A stretch of DNA of 64,000 bases from Labilibaculum filiforme (lineage in GTDB: Bacteria; Bacteroidota; Bacteroidia; Bacteroidales; Marinifilaceae), in NCBI RefSeq assembly GCF_002843315.1, contig NZ_MVDD01000001.1, forward strand, positions 248,001-312,000, in the 5' to 3' direction. Under the pieces are notes generated by a model. The model saw only the letters and a list, made by a program, of their open reading frames with translations, did no database searches and was not told the origin of the DNA. Positions 44,386-53,086 of this stretch are shown here, piece by piece (positions within the stretch are counted from its first letter, which is position 1; each line of letters opens with the position of its first letter). The position numbers and the translations under genes are program-made.

Positions 44386-45051
44386 TTATTTTACAAAGCG
44401 ATCGTATGAATGGCATTCTTCATTATCGGGAAATAACTTATAACTTATCATTATCCCAAAAAATGACGCCCAATCGTTATTGTGTGCTAAACTACTATTA
44501 TTAAAATCATTTGGATCATCTAAATGATCCAAATCATCGCTAAAACTTTTTCTAAAACTCCATTCCAAAGCCGCTGTCCACCTACCTGTTAAATTTGTTT
44601 TCACACCAACTCCCATTGGAATTGTAAATGAAGAACTAGTACTACTAGGAGCAATGTATCCAATTCCTCCGGTAACATAAGGCACCAATGTTTGGCTCTT
44701 TGTTTTTTTAGGTGACCAAAAAGACTGAAAATTAAATTCTACCTGTAAGGATAGGTCAACTAAATCTGTTTTGAATGATGCACCTCTTGCTTGCTGATAG
44801 GCATTATCAAAATCTTGATCCTCGGCCTCTAAACCCGAAAAGAGCATACCTGCTCGCAGAGCGTACCGCGAATTAAAATTATATCGATAAATTCCTCCCA
44901 ATGCAACTGAATTAGAATAAAACTGTTTTTGAGGATTAATATCTCCCAAATAATAGGAGACTCCTCCAAAGAAGCCTATCTCTGCTTTTGTCTGCGAAAA
45001 AGCAGAATTGCCAATCGCAAAAAACAGTATTCCTAATATCAGTTTATACAT
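44386..45051 (-). CDS. porG: PorG-like outer-membrane beta-barrel protein (DUF6089)
   Basis: 221 residues with a signal peptide (1-19, SAFSQ-T) and an eight-strand barrel pattern: EIGFFGGVSYYLGDINP, VALGGIYRYNFNSRYALRAG, QVEFNFQSF, VPYVTGGIGYIAPS, GVGVKTNLTGRWTAALEWSFR, FGIMISYKLFPD. In Porphyromonas gingivalis a protein of this size, PorG, is encoded just before the uppS-omp85-ompH genes and belongs to the type IX secretion machine. The same order here supports the assignment, which is based on memory of that locus and on the DUF6089 resemblance, not on a search. A generic OmpW/OmpA-like barrel is the alternative. Confidence 0.65.
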   Translation of the reverse strand: MYKLILGILFFAIGNSAFSQTKAEIGFFGGVSYYLGDINPQKQFYSNSVALGGIYRYNFNSRYALRAGMLFSGLEAEDQDFDNAYQQARGASFKTDLVDLSLQVEFNFQSFWSPKKTKSQTLVPYVTGGIGYIAPSSTSSSFTIPMGVGVKTNLTGRWTAALEWSFRKSFSDDLDHLDDPNDFNNSSLAHNNDWASFFGIMISYKLFPDNEECHSYDRFVK

Positions 45052-45161
45052 GAAATCAAGTTTGTATTTTTCTTCTTGTAAAGAAATAAAAGTTATTGCT
45101 AAAGCTCCTAAAACCGTTGGTTTGAATAGGGTGCATTCCTTCTCAATTTATTCACAAGCTA

Positions 45162-45169
45162 CAAAAGTA
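45162..45169 (-). promoter_or_regulatory. Candidate -7 element of the porG-uppS-bamA operon
   Basis: The reverse strand reads TACTTTTG, an exact TAnnTTTG match, about 110 bases before the porG ATG. The -33 element is weak. Confidence 0.4.
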
Positions 45170-45262
45170 ACATATAATCTTAAAAAACCTGCTCAATGAA
45201 AAAAAATAACGCCAAGCCGTCGTTAAATTTTGTTAAAATGAAAAGCCCAGTAAAACGGAGCT

Positions 45263-46147
45263 TTAATTCCGTTTATCGACACCCCACATAAGCTTATTTC
45301 TCAAGGTTCCATAAAAACTGTGAGTTTTTAGCTTTAAGACTTTAATCTGAAAATCGGCTCTTTTAATTTTAAGCTCGATTGAAGATTCGAAAATACAGGA
45401 ACGAGAATCAAGTGAAGCTAAATAACTATCGCTTCTACCTTCCACGCGAAGTGTAATTTCATGATGATTCGGTACAACGATTGGTCGAACAGTAAGGTTG
45501 TGCGGAGAAATAGGTGAGATAATAAAATTCTGGGTGTTCGGGATTAAAATTGGTCCACCTACACTTAAAGAATATGCTGTAGATCCTGTTGGCGTGGCAA
45601 TAATTAACCCATCGGCCCAATAGGAATTTAAGTACTCATTATTTAAATAAGTATGAATGGTAATCATCGAAGCCGAATCGGTTTTATGAACGGTGAATTC
45701 ATTTAAGGCATAATTGAACTCCTCGAACAAACCATTTCGTGATGTTTCTAACTGCAACAGGTTACGTTCCTCGAAACTATATTCTCCTGCCATAATATCG
45801 GCCAAAGCCTGAGGAATTTCATCTTGAGCAATATCGGCCATAAAGCCAAGTCGACCACTATTAATTCCAACTAGTGGAATTCCTGAATCCCGAACGAAAG
45901 TTACCGCATCCAAAAAAGTGCCATCGCCACCAATGCTAAAGAAAAAATCTACTTCTTTATTTAAATCAGTATTACTGTGAAAATAGGACTGAACAGGAGG
46001 TTTAAAATTAATTTCCCGGATTAAAAAATCATAAAAAGGCTCATAGATTATTACCTCGATATTGTGTTTGTTAAAAACATCGAACATCATGATAAAACTA
46101 TCGGTAAAGCTATCGTTAAATGACCTGCCAAAAAGTGCAACTTTCAT
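45263..46147 (-). CDS. nadK: NAD kinase
   Basis: 294 residues (PF01513). It phosphorylates NAD to NADP. The catalytic GGDGT motif is in FFSIGGDGTFLDAVTFV (about residues 72-88), followed by GINSGRLGFMADI and the NE/D-type segment ALNEFTVHK; the second conserved block is YWADGLIIATPTGSTAYSLSVGGPI. Length is normal. Its stop lies about 210 bases from the porG gene, with a candidate promoter between, so it is probably separately transcribed. The CBS protein gene lies upstream on the same strand. Confidence 0.96.
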   Translation of the reverse strand: MKVALFGRSFNDSFTDSFIMMFDVFNKHNIEVIIYEPFYDFLIREINFKPPVQSYFHSNTDLNKEVDFFFSIGGDGTFLDAVTFVRDSGIPLVGINSGRLGFMADIAQDEIPQALADIMAGEYSFEERNLLQLETSRNGLFEEFNYALNEFTVHKTDSASMITIHTYLNNEYLNSYWADGLIIATPTGSTAYSLSVGGPILIPNTQNFIISPISPHNLTVRPIVVPNHHEITLRVEGRSDSYLASLDSRSCIFESSIELKIKRADFQIKVLKLKTHSFYGTLRNKLMWGVDKRN

Positions 46148-46343
46148 ACTTCACAAATTTGTGTTTTGTTTCTTTGCTCAAGTAACAGAATCGTGAAAAT
46201 TCTAGAACCTTTCTAATTTTTACACTCCTAACATGCAATAATCTTTCACTAGAATCGCAAGCTTGCCCATTAAGTAATGTTTAGCACAAATATAGAGTAA
46301 TCTGTTTAGTGGCAAGAATTCTACCCCTAAAAAAAATCAGTTT

Positions 46344-47009
46344 TTAGATATTTAAAAATCTCATGAACGAATTATAACGCTCCTCCATGAAATCCTTCAT
46401 ATCATCTTCCCGAACATAGGTAGTTTTAATGTTATAATCGTATCTCAAAAAAGTTTGTATGATAGAGGTAAGATTGGTTCGGTTTACTTTAATTGTTAAT
46501 TCTATTTTTCGAGAATCGGCAGATGATTTAACGTACAAACTGAGTATTTTAGAATCGTTACTTTCCACAATTCTTGATATTTCGCTTAAAGAGTAATCCA
46601 CCGAATTAAGTTCTATTACAATAATTCCTCCTGGCTCGCGAACCGAAAAAATTCTTTCTATGTATTGCATCAAATCGTTTAAGGTAATAAGACCAACGTA
46701 TGTTTTTTCATCTGCAAGGACAGGTATCACAGTCAACTTTAATCGGGAAACGATCTCAATTACATCGTATATGTGATAATTTTCGTTCACATAAGGACTA
46801 AACAAAGATAATTTTTGATCTCCAATTGGTTCTTCCGCCTTGTTTAAGTCGTAAATATCTGTATCCGATATTAATCCTAGAAACTCATCTCCTTTTACAA
46901 TTGGTAAATGAGAAACCCTAAAAATCTCCATCCAATTAAGAGCTTGAATCCCTGTATCCGTTTCTCTTAATACCGGAACAACATCAGAAATTAAATCTTT
47001 TGCTATCAT
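46344..47009 (-). CDS. CBS-pair protein with C-terminal ACT-like region
   Basis: 221 residues. Two CBS motifs cover about 1-60 (VVPVLRETDTGIQALNWMEIFRVSHLPIV, FLGLISDTDIY) and 65-125 (DVIEIVSRLKLTVIPVLADEKTYVGLITLNDLM). Residues about 135-205 (GGIIVIELNSVDYSLSEISRIVESND, RKIELTIKVNRTNLTSIIQTFLRYDY) have the strand-helix order of an ACT-like ligand domain. CBS pairs bind adenine nucleotides and control partner proteins. It has no membrane or enzymatic domain, so it is a regulator of unknown partner. It is divergent from pdxJ and upstream of nadK; an adenine-nucleotide or NAD-linked role is only suggested by that position. Confidence 0.8.
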   Translation of the reverse strand: MIAKDLISDVVPVLRETDTGIQALNWMEIFRVSHLPIVKGDEFLGLISDTDIYDLNKAEEPIGDQKLSLFSPYVNENYHIYDVIEIVSRLKLTVIPVLADEKTYVGLITLNDLMQYIERIFSVREPGGIIVIELNSVDYSLSEISRIVESNDSKILSLYVKSSADSRKIELTIKVNRTNLTSIIQTFLRYDYNIKTTYVREDDMKDFMEERYNSFMRFLNI

Positions 47010-47120
47010 ACATACCTGTTTTCTAGGAATTACTTTTAATTTTGCCTTTAGGAGAATTAAATTACAATAGTATTAACTTGTATTTTTTCACCTATTATTC
47101 TATCAATAAAGTTTTATAAA

Positions 47121-47834
47121 ATGACTAGACTTAGTGTAAATATAAACAAAATTGCGACAATTAGAAATGCCAGAGGAGGGAATACTCCTAATGTTTGCAA
47201 GCTTGCTGTAGATTGTGAAAGATTTGGAGCAGAAGGCATTACAGTGCATCCTCGCCCCGACGAAAGACACATTCGTTATCAGGATGTTAGGGATTTAAAA
47301 CCTTTAATTACTACTGAATTTAATATTGAAGGATATCCAACCCGAGACTTTATCGATTTGGTTATTGCTGCAAAACCAGCACAAGTAACTCTTGTTCCCG
47401 ATCCTCCGGAAGCTTTGACCTCTAATGCAGGTTGGGATACCGTTAAAAACCGCGACGTTTTAATCGAAATAATAAAGGAATTTAAAGCTGCCGGAATCAG
47501 AACCTCTATTTTTGTTGACACAAACCTGGCTAATGTTGAGGGTGCTCTTGCTACTGGGACAGATCGTATTGAGCTTTATACGGAACCTTACGCAACCGAT
47601 TATCCAAAAAATAAAGAGGAAGCAATTCGTCCATTTGTGATTGCTGCAAAAAGAGCTCACGAGTTAGGAATGGATATTAATGCTGGACATGATTTAAGCC
47701 TGGAAAATTTGAAGTATTTTGCAGACAATATTCCAAATTTAACAGAAGTTTCTATTGGACATGCTCTTATTTCAGATTCCCTTTATTTTGGATTGGAAAA
47801 TACTATTCAGATGTATCTAAGATGCTTAAAATAA
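47121..47834 (+). CDS. pdxJ: Pyridoxine 5'-phosphate synthase
   Basis: 237 residues, full length (PF03740). It condenses 1-deoxyxylulose 5-phosphate with 3-amino-2-oxopropyl phosphate to pyridoxine 5'-phosphate in the DXP-dependent vitamin B6 route. Family signatures: [18 protein letters not shown] at the start, [13 protein letters not shown] with catalytic His, ARG..P phosphate contacts, ELYTEPYA and [12 protein letters not shown], then EVSIGHALI. The barrel is complete. It is a single gene with its own terminator, divergent from the CBS protein gene. Confidence 0.96.
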   Translation: MTRLSVNINKIATIRNARGGNTPNVCKLAVDCERFGAEGITVHPRPDERHIRYQDVRDLKPLITTEFNIEGYPTRDFIDLVIAAKPAQVTLVPDPPEALTSNAGWDTVKNRDVLIEIIKEFKAAGIRTSIFVDTNLANVEGALATGTDRIELYTEPYATDYPKNKEEAIRPFVIAAKRAHELGMDINAGHDLSLENLKYFADNIPNLTEVSIGHALISDSLYFGLENTIQMYLRCLK

Positions 47835-47848
47835 GCAAACGCGACTAA

Positions 47849-47878
47849 TAAAAAGGATGCTCACAAAGCATCCTTTTT
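47849..47878 (+). terminator. Intrinsic terminator of pdxJ
   Basis: A perfect 11-bp stem AAAAGGATGCT/AGCATCCTTTT (47851-47861 with 47867-47877) with loop CACAA, ending in a T-run. Confidence 0.85.
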
Positions 47879-47967
47879 CGATTTGTATTCTGCTTAAAAA
47901 TCTCTACTTAATCAATCATTTTATCGATTTGCTTCTTATCTTTATTTCTGAAATTAAACTCAGTTAA

Positions 47968-48777
47968 ATGAAACTCAATTACAAAAAAATTGGTGAAGGA
48001 AAGCCATTAATTATTGTTCATGGTCTTTATGGAGCTTCGGATAATTGGCTAACAATCGCCAAAGAACTAGCCAATAACTTTGAAGTTTATATTATTGATC
48101 AAAGAAACCATGGAGATTCTCCGCATTCTAATTCGCATACCTATCAGGATTTAAAAGAAGATCTTCGGGAATTTATGGATGATCATAACATTGAGAAGAC
48201 AATTCTACTTGGACATTCGATGGGTGGCAAAACAGTGATGTTTTTTGCAAGCGATTATCCCGAAAGAGTAAGTAATTTACTTGTGGTTGATATTGCTCCA
48301 AAAAATTACAGCAAAATTTCAGATTATTCTCCACAAACCATCGATCACTCCTTTCTAATTAAAGCAATGCTTAATTTGGATTTATCGGCCTATGGTAACA
48401 GAACCGAAATTGATAAGGTTTTGTCCAAAAGTATCGGCAGCAAGAAAATTCGACAATTTTTGCTTAAAAATTTAAAAAGAGATCACAATAAGCAATTTAT
48501 CTGGAAACTAAATATCAAAACTATTAGCGAATATTTGGGACAAATAATGGATGGCATAGATGGTGATCGTTTTAATGACGGAAAAGGAATCGCTAAATTT
48601 CCAGTACTATTTATTCGAGGCGAAAATTCGAATTACATTACAGATGATGACCACAATTTAATAAGAACAATATTTCCGAAAGCTGAAATTACAACCATTC
48701 CTAATGCCGGACATTGGGTACATGCCGAACAGCCAAAACTACTAGTGAAAACTATTGAATATTTTGCTTTGGATTAA
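47968..48777 (+). CDS. Alpha/beta-fold hydrolase (YbfF-like)
   Basis: 269 residues with the alpha/beta hydrolase fold. The oxyanion-hole strand is PLIIVHGLYGASDNW, the nucleophile elbow is GHSMGGKT with S84, DQRNHGDS follows the second strand, and the catalytic His is H249 in NAGHWVHAEQP. The acid is probably an Asp/Glu near IRGENSNYI. The closest general resemblance is to the YbfF esterases that act on short acyl esters and acyl-CoA. No signal peptide, so cytosolic. The gene stands alone with a terminator shared with the convergent lipoprotein gene. The substrate is unknown. Confidence 0.85.
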   Translation: MKLNYKKIGEGKPLIIVHGLYGASDNWLTIAKELANNFEVYIIDQRNHGDSPHSNSHTYQDLKEDLREFMDDHNIEKTILLGHSMGGKTVMFFASDYPERVSNLLVVDIAPKNYSKISDYSPQTIDHSFLIKAMLNLDLSAYGNRTEIDKVLSKSIGSKKIRQFLLKNLKRDHNKQFIWKLNIKTISEYLGQIMDGIDGDRFNDGKGIAKFPVLFIRGENSNYITDDDHNLIRTIFPKAEITTIPNAGHWVHAEQPKLLVKTIEYFALD

Positions 48778-48781
48778 ATGA

Positions 48782-48812
48782 AAAACCCGAAACATTAACG
48801 TTTCGGGTTTGA
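48782..48812. terminator. Bidirectional terminator between the hydrolase and lipoprotein genes
   Basis: A perfect 11-bp stem AAACCCGAAAC/GTTTCGGGTTT (48783-48793 with 48800-48810). The better U-tract lies on the reverse strand. Confidence 0.8.
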
Positions 48813-48831
48813 AATTCTATTATTTTACATA

Positions 48832-49947
48832 CTACCATGACCCAGCTTTGAAAATATAACGGGTTACAGCCTGAATATTTGTTTCTTTATTAGAACTGTT
48901 ATCTGGATCAATACCATCCTCATATTTAAATCCAGATATCTTCACATAGTAATCTTCTCCTACTACTAATTCATCTAACGCTTTAAATTCACTTAAAGTT
49001 GAATTATTAATCTCTAACACTTTTTCTTCACCAGCATTAGCAGATTGTCTGGTACTTCTATATTTAGGTTGATACTCATTTTTATTTTTGTCTAAAACTT
49101 CGATATAGTAGTAAATATTATTCTCATTTATCGCTTTCCAATTTATAGTAACACTACCAGAACCACTAGCATGAGTTACTGTATTTGAAAAATTATCCAA
49201 TGCCTCTATTTCAGATTCATAAACCTGTTCGTCCAGCTTATAACTCTCTCCATTATCAAATTTCAAATTAAACTTCACTAATTGATTCCCAGTAAACACA
49301 TCAAAATAGTTACTGCGATCTCCCTCCTTTAGGTAATACACCTTTTCCCCTTGGAAATCAGTAAAATCATCCATTTCATAACTAGTCGAAGCATCTGGTA
49401 ATACTTTAACTTGACTTAGTTTATTTCCATAAACCACATACTCCATCTTATAAGATGATACGTAAGAATTATTGACAATTCTTAAATCGCAAACAAGATA
49501 AGCATCGGCAGTAACATCGTTAATCTCATCTATATTAGTATAAAACTCTCTAGTCCCTGTTGAACTATTAAGCTTCAAATAGGAACTAGTTGATTTCGTC
49601 TGTATGAACCATTCCTGTCTATCATCTGCAGAAATCGATTCATCCTCAATTATTAACTTATCATCAACTAAACTCCATTCGCCAACAACTACATCTCGTC
49701 GTCCACTAAATTCTTGTTTTTTAAGAACTCCTCCCCCTTCGAACCGATACACGATTAAAGCATCATTACGATTATAATCTGATGACAAATATGGATTTGC
49801 ATACCAATACTTATTCGTTAAATCGGAAGCGTTAAATTCAAACTCATCCTCATCGCCACCTCCACTACTGCTTCCGCAGGAAGCTAAAAACATACTGCCA
49901 ATTATTGAAAAGGCAAAAGTCAATTTTTTATAAAATGAATATCTCAT
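48832..49947 (-). CDS. Lipoprotein of unknown function
   Basis: 371 residues. The lipobox FLASC gives lipid-bearing C24, followed by GSSSGGGDEDEFE, a Ser/Gly spacer and an acidic patch. Residues about 40-130 resemble a lipocalin-like strand domain (YWYANPYLSSDY, IVYRFEGGGVLKKQEF, VGEWSLVDDKLIIED). The C-terminal 110 residues (SVTINWKAINENNIYYYIEVLDKNKN, ALDELVVGEDYYVKISGFKY) look like a fibronectin type III-like domain. It is probably anchored in the outer membrane. It is a single gene with a terminator at its end. No function can be assigned. Confidence 0.72.
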   Translation of the reverse strand: MRYSFYKKLTFAFSIIGSMFLASCGSSSGGGDEDEFEFNASDLTNKYWYANPYLSSDYNRNDALIVYRFEGGGVLKKQEFSGRRDVVVGEWSLVDDKLIIEDESISADDRQEWFIQTKSTSSYLKLNSSTGTREFYTNIDEINDVTADAYLVCDLRIVNNSYVSSYKMEYVVYGNKLSQVKVLPDASTSYEMDDFTDFQGEKVYYLKEGDRSNYFDVFTGNQLVKFNLKFDNGESYKLDEQVYESEIEALDNFSNTVTHASGSGSVTINWKAINENNIYYYIEVLDKNKNEYQPKYRSTRQSANAGEEKVLEINNSTLSEFKALDELVVGEDYYVKISGFKYEDGIDPDNSSNKETNIQAVTRYIFKAGSW

Positions 49948-50067
49948 CGGTTTATTTTCTTTTAGTTTAAATATAATTGCTCCTAATAAAGGAGCGCTTT
50001 TTAATCATTCAAAATCTTTTTTACTAAACCCGAAAAAAGCGAAACTATTGTACAATTGCAAGATTAA

Positions 50068-50790
50068 TTATAACAATACCCTTTCAAAATTTGTTTCGGG
50101 AATTAGGTCCTCACCTTGGTAGCGCAAAAACACCTGTGCTGTTGCTAAAATATCTTTCTCGCAATAAACAGCAATTCGCTCCAAATCGTTATCCTGCCAA
50201 TACACTTTCCCTACCATCGAACCGTCAATATCATCTTTTGGAGTAGGAATACCAAAAATCTCGCACAACAACGCTAAAGATGTATAATGCTTATAATCGC
50301 CGAACTTCCACAATTCCATGGTGTCGATAAATAGCACTTCCCAAGGTTTTTTGCCTGCAATATCTAAAACAGAAGGCAGTACCACCCCGTTTATCAACAT
50401 TCTGCGAGCAATGTATGGGAAATCGAATTCTTTGCCGTTGTGTGCACACAAATTACGATTTGGTTTGCTGCAAAAACGATCCAACATCAAGGCAAACTCT
50501 TCCAATAGTTGTTTTTCATCGTCGCCATAGTACGATTTTGCCACAAATCTTTTCACTCCATCTTTTCGAGTAATTAAACCAGTTGAAATGCACACGATTT
50601 TACCAAACTCGGCATAAATACCGGCTCTTCCATACACATCCGATGGGGATTCTTCATCGGTTCGAAAATAATTCGATTTTTTCTCCCACAGTTCTTGTAA
50701 TTTGGGTGATAATTCGTCGAAACTTGCATTTCCCGAAACTGTCTCGATATCTACGAAAAGTAAATTTTCTACTTTAATTTGATTCAGCAT
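50068..50790 (-). CDS. Predicted 3'-5' exonuclease, PolB-exonuclease-like RNase H fold
   Basis: 240 residues from the ATG at 50790 (MLNQIKVENLLFVDIET). The frame is open to an ATG at 50856, but the extra 22 codons coincide with the udk terminator, so the shorter start is preferred. The DEDD exonuclease motifs are present: D14 and E16 in FVDIETVSG, then NLCAHNGKEFDFPYIARRM with the second Asp, and CEKDILATAQVFLRY with the last Asp. This matches the predicted PolB-like 3'-5' exonucleases (PF10108). It probably trims single-stranded DNA or RNA in repair or turnover. It lies downstream of udk, apparently as a separate transcript. Confidence 0.82.
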   Translation of the reverse strand: MLNQIKVENLLFVDIETVSGNASFDELSPKLQELWEKKSNYFRTDEESPSDVYGRAGIYAEFGKIVCISTGLITRKDGVKRFVAKSYYGDDEKQLLEEFALMLDRFCSKPNRNLCAHNGKEFDFPYIARRMLINGVVLPSVLDIAGKKPWEVLFIDTMELWKFGDYKHYTSLALLCEIFGIPTPKDDIDGSMVGKVYWQDNDLERIAVYCEKDILATAQVFLRYQGEDLIPETNFERVLL

Positions 50791-50826
50791 ACACTTAGGC
50801 TTATCATAAATAAAATGAAAAGTTAT

Positions 50827-50857
50827 AAAAAAAGGAGACAGCAACAAAGTCTCCAAT
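50827..50857 (-). terminator. Intrinsic terminator of udk
   Basis: GGAGAC/GTCTCC (50834-50839 with 50849-50854) with an A-rich run on its left gives a U-tract of eight on the reverse strand, 35 bases past the udk stop. Confidence 0.75.
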
Positions 50858-50891
50858 TCAAAATAATTATTCGTTTCCCAAAATAATGAAA

Positions 50892-51509
50892 CTACTCATG
50901 TCCTATTAGGTTTTTTTGAATGAAGTGGGTTAAAATATCGATAGCTACGACATTATTACCTCCTTGCGGAACAATAATATCAGCGTAACGTTTGCTTGGT
51001 TCGATAAATTGAAGGTGCATAGGCTTTACCGTTTTTTCGTATCGATCTAATACTTTTTCGACCGATCTTCCACGCTCTACAATATCTCTTTTAATAACAC
51101 GATTTAAGCGATCATCGGCATCGCAATCAACAAACACTTTTAAATCCATTAATTCTCGAAGAATTGGATCGGTTAAAATTAACAAACCTTCCACTATTAT
51201 CACTCCTTTGGGCTCCACTCGAATTGTTTCGGCCGAACGAAGACAGGTTAGGTAGGAATAGATTGGTTGCTCAATAGCCTCATCAGATTTTAATTTCTTA
51301 ACATGATCAATCAATAATTCGAACTCTATTGACCTTGGATGATCAAAATTTATTTCCTGACGCTCCTCTAAGGTAAGTTCCTCATTAGATCGGTAATAGG
51401 AATCCTGTGGCAAAACAGCAACGTCGCCTTGATTTAATCTTTCAATGATTTTTCTAACCACTGTAGTTTTGCCAGAGCCGGTTCCTCCCGCAATTCCAAT
51501 AATCAACAT
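50892..51509 (-). CDS. udk: Uridine kinase
   Basis: 205 residues, usual length. It phosphorylates uridine and cytidine in pyrimidine salvage. The P-loop is GIAGGTGSGKTTVV (residues 5-18). FDHPRSIEFELLIDHVKKL and PIYSYLTCLRS form the nucleoside-binding region, VEGLLILTDPILRELMDLKVFVD the Walker-B region, and RLNRVIKRDIVERGR the lid. The C-terminal YADIIVPQGGNNVVAIDIL is typical. It is followed by its own terminator and is divergent from the Dabb-domain gene. Confidence 0.95.
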   Translation of the reverse strand: MLIIGIAGGTGSGKTTVVRKIIERLNQGDVAVLPQDSYYRSNEELTLEERQEINFDHPRSIEFELLIDHVKKLKSDEAIEQPIYSYLTCLRSAETIRVEPKGVIIVEGLLILTDPILRELMDLKVFVDCDADDRLNRVIKRDIVERGRSVEKVLDRYEKTVKPMHLQFIEPSKRYADIIVPQGGNNVVAIDILTHFIQKNLIGHE

Positions 51510-51520
51510 GTTGTATGATA

Positions 51521-51552
51521 TTTAGATGTTTGGTTCAAAAATGCTAATTTTG
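51521..51552 (+). promoter_or_regulatory. Candidate promoter of the Dabb-domain gene and manA
   Basis: TTTA (51521-51524), a 20-base spacer and TAATTTTG (51545-51552, exact -7 match) lie about 48 bases before the ATG. Confidence 0.5.
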
Positions 51553-51599
51553 CATTAACTTCGGCTGGAAAGTTACTAATAATTTAAAAAAGAATTAAA

Positions 51600-51902
51600 A
51601 TGATCAAGCACATTGCAATGTTTAAGTTTAAGGCTTTTGATTCGGCTGAAGAAAAAGAGAATTATTTTACTCGATTGAAAAATGCTTTTGATGGATTGGA
51701 TGAACGAATTCCGGAAATCAAATTTTTACAGATTGGTTCGGATCTGCTTCATACTGATGCTTCGTACGATTTTGTAGTGAATGTTGATATTGAAAACATA
51801 GAAGCTTTACCAATTTATGCAAATCATCCGGAACATGTAAAAGCCGTAACTATTCTAAAAGAAATGGCCGCAGATCGAAAAGTAATTGATTACGAATTTT
51901 AA
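51600..51902 (+). CDS. Dabb (stress-responsive A/B barrel) domain protein
   Basis: 100 residues covering one complete Dabb domain (PF07876): IKHIAMFKFKA as first strand with the conserved His, a helix (EEKENYFTRLKNAFDGL), EIKFLQIGSDL, YDFVVNVDIENIEALPIYANHPEHVKAVTIL with the typical Y..HP.H motif. These dimeric ferredoxin-like proteins have varied or unknown activities. It is cytosolic. It precedes manA by 53 bases on the same strand and may share its transcript, but a functional link is not evident. Confidence 0.88.
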   Translation: MIKHIAMFKFKAFDSAEEKENYFTRLKNAFDGLDERIPEIKFLQIGSDLLHTDASYDFVVNVDIENIEALPIYANHPEHVKAVTILKEMAADRKVIDYEF

Positions 51903-51955
51903 GAATATCCAGAAGCCATATAAATTAGGAATCAAAATTTTAAATTTTACAAAAA

Positions 51956-52933
51956 ATGAGTTTGTATCCATTAAAATTTACGCCCATCCTTAAAGATAAA
52001 ATTTGGGGTGGAAACAAATTGAAGACAGTATTAAATAAAGATTTTTCACCACTACCTAATGCAGGAGAAAGTTGGGAAATTTCAGGTGTAGAGGGAGATG
52101 TTTCTGTTGTTAGCAATGGCTTCTTAGCAGGAAATAATTTGGAAGAACTTATTGAAATTTACATGGGAGACCTTGTTGGAGATCAGGTTTATGAGAATTT
52201 CGGGGTTGAATTTCCTTTGCTGATAAAATTTATTGATGCCAATGATGTTCTTTCTATTCAAGTGCATCCCGATGATGAACTTTCGAAAGAAAGACACAAC
52301 GCTTATGGCAAAACAGAAATGTGGTATGTTATAGAAGCCGATAAAGGATCTGAATTAATTGTTGGTTTTAATCAAGATATCAGTAAAGAAAAATATTTAG
52401 CGAAATTGAAGGAAGGCAAATTAGAAGAAATTTTAAACAATGCTCCTGTTAAAGAAGGAAGCTGTTTCTTTATTCCTGCCGGTCGTGTTCATGCTATAGG
52501 AAAAGGAATTTTGCTAGCTGAAATTCAACAAACCTCTGATGTTACTTATCGAATGTACGATTTTAACAGAACAGATGATGCTGGAAATCCTAGAGAATTA
52601 CATACCGAGCTTGCTGTTGACGCAATTGATTATAGTTTCGAGAAAAAATATGAAACTACCTATGAAACCGAACTAAATAAAGCTTCGGAACTGGTACGTT
52701 GTCCTTATTTTACTACCAACATCATAGAATTTGACAAAACTCTTGAAAAAGAATACTTACAATTAGATTCTTTTGTGATTTATATGTGCTTAGAAGGTGA
52801 AATGGAAATTTCTTATGCCGACGGTTCAGTAATGCTTACTAAAGGCGAAAGTGTTTTAATTCCAGCTACACTAAATAATTTGAGCCTTACACCAAAATTA
52901 AAAGCTAAGATTCTTGAAGTTTATATAAAATAG
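51956..52933 (+). CDS. manA: Mannose-6-phosphate isomerase, class I
   Basis: 325 residues, the short bacterial form. It interconverts mannose 6-phosphate and fructose 6-phosphate. Zinc ligands are visible as Q102 and H104 in SIQVHPDDE and E121 in GKTEMWYV, with the fourth His in PAGRVHAIGKG. The Arg of TSDVTYRMYDFNR belongs to the substrate site. A C-terminal cupin half follows (MCLEGEMEISYADG, LTKGESVLIPA). It supplies mannose 6-phosphate for GDP-sugars of surface polysaccharides. It ends at a strong terminator. Confidence 0.94.
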   Translation: MSLYPLKFTPILKDKIWGGNKLKTVLNKDFSPLPNAGESWEISGVEGDVSVVSNGFLAGNNLEELIEIYMGDLVGDQVYENFGVEFPLLIKFIDANDVLSIQVHPDDELSKERHNAYGKTEMWYVIEADKGSELIVGFNQDISKEKYLAKLKEGKLEEILNNAPVKEGSCFFIPAGRVHAIGKGILLAEIQQTSDVTYRMYDFNRTDDAGNPRELHTELAVDAIDYSFEKKYETTYETELNKASELVRCPYFTTNIIEFDKTLEKEYLQLDSFVIYMCLEGEMEISYADGSVMLTKGESVLIPATLNNLSLTPKLKAKILEVYIK

Positions 52934-52951
52934 ACTTTTAAAAAGTTATAC

Positions 52952-52990
52952 AATCCTCTTTTCTAATCCTTAGAAAAGAGGATTTTTTTA
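52952..52990 (+). terminator. Intrinsic terminator of manA
   Basis: A perfect 15-bp stem AATCCTCTTTTCTAA (52952-52966) with 52970-52984, followed by a T-tract. Confidence 0.9.
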
Positions 52991-53058
52991 TTCCCCATGC
53001 AATTCATGTAATCTGTCAATAAAGTTGAAGCATTTTTCGGAAAAGATAAGAATCTGTA

Positions 53059-53066
53059 TACCTTTG
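53059..53066 (+). promoter_or_regulatory. Candidate -7 element of engB
   Basis: TACCTTTG, an exact consensus match, 21 bases before the ATG; the mRNA leader would be very short. Confidence 0.4.
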
Positions 53067-53086
53067 CAGCGTAAAAAAAATACTCC

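Noticed and set aside
45252-45275. Weak hairpin AAACGGA/TCCGTTT over the nadK stop codon
   Set aside because: Only 7 bp, overlaps the coding end and has no adjacent U-run, so I did not call a terminator.
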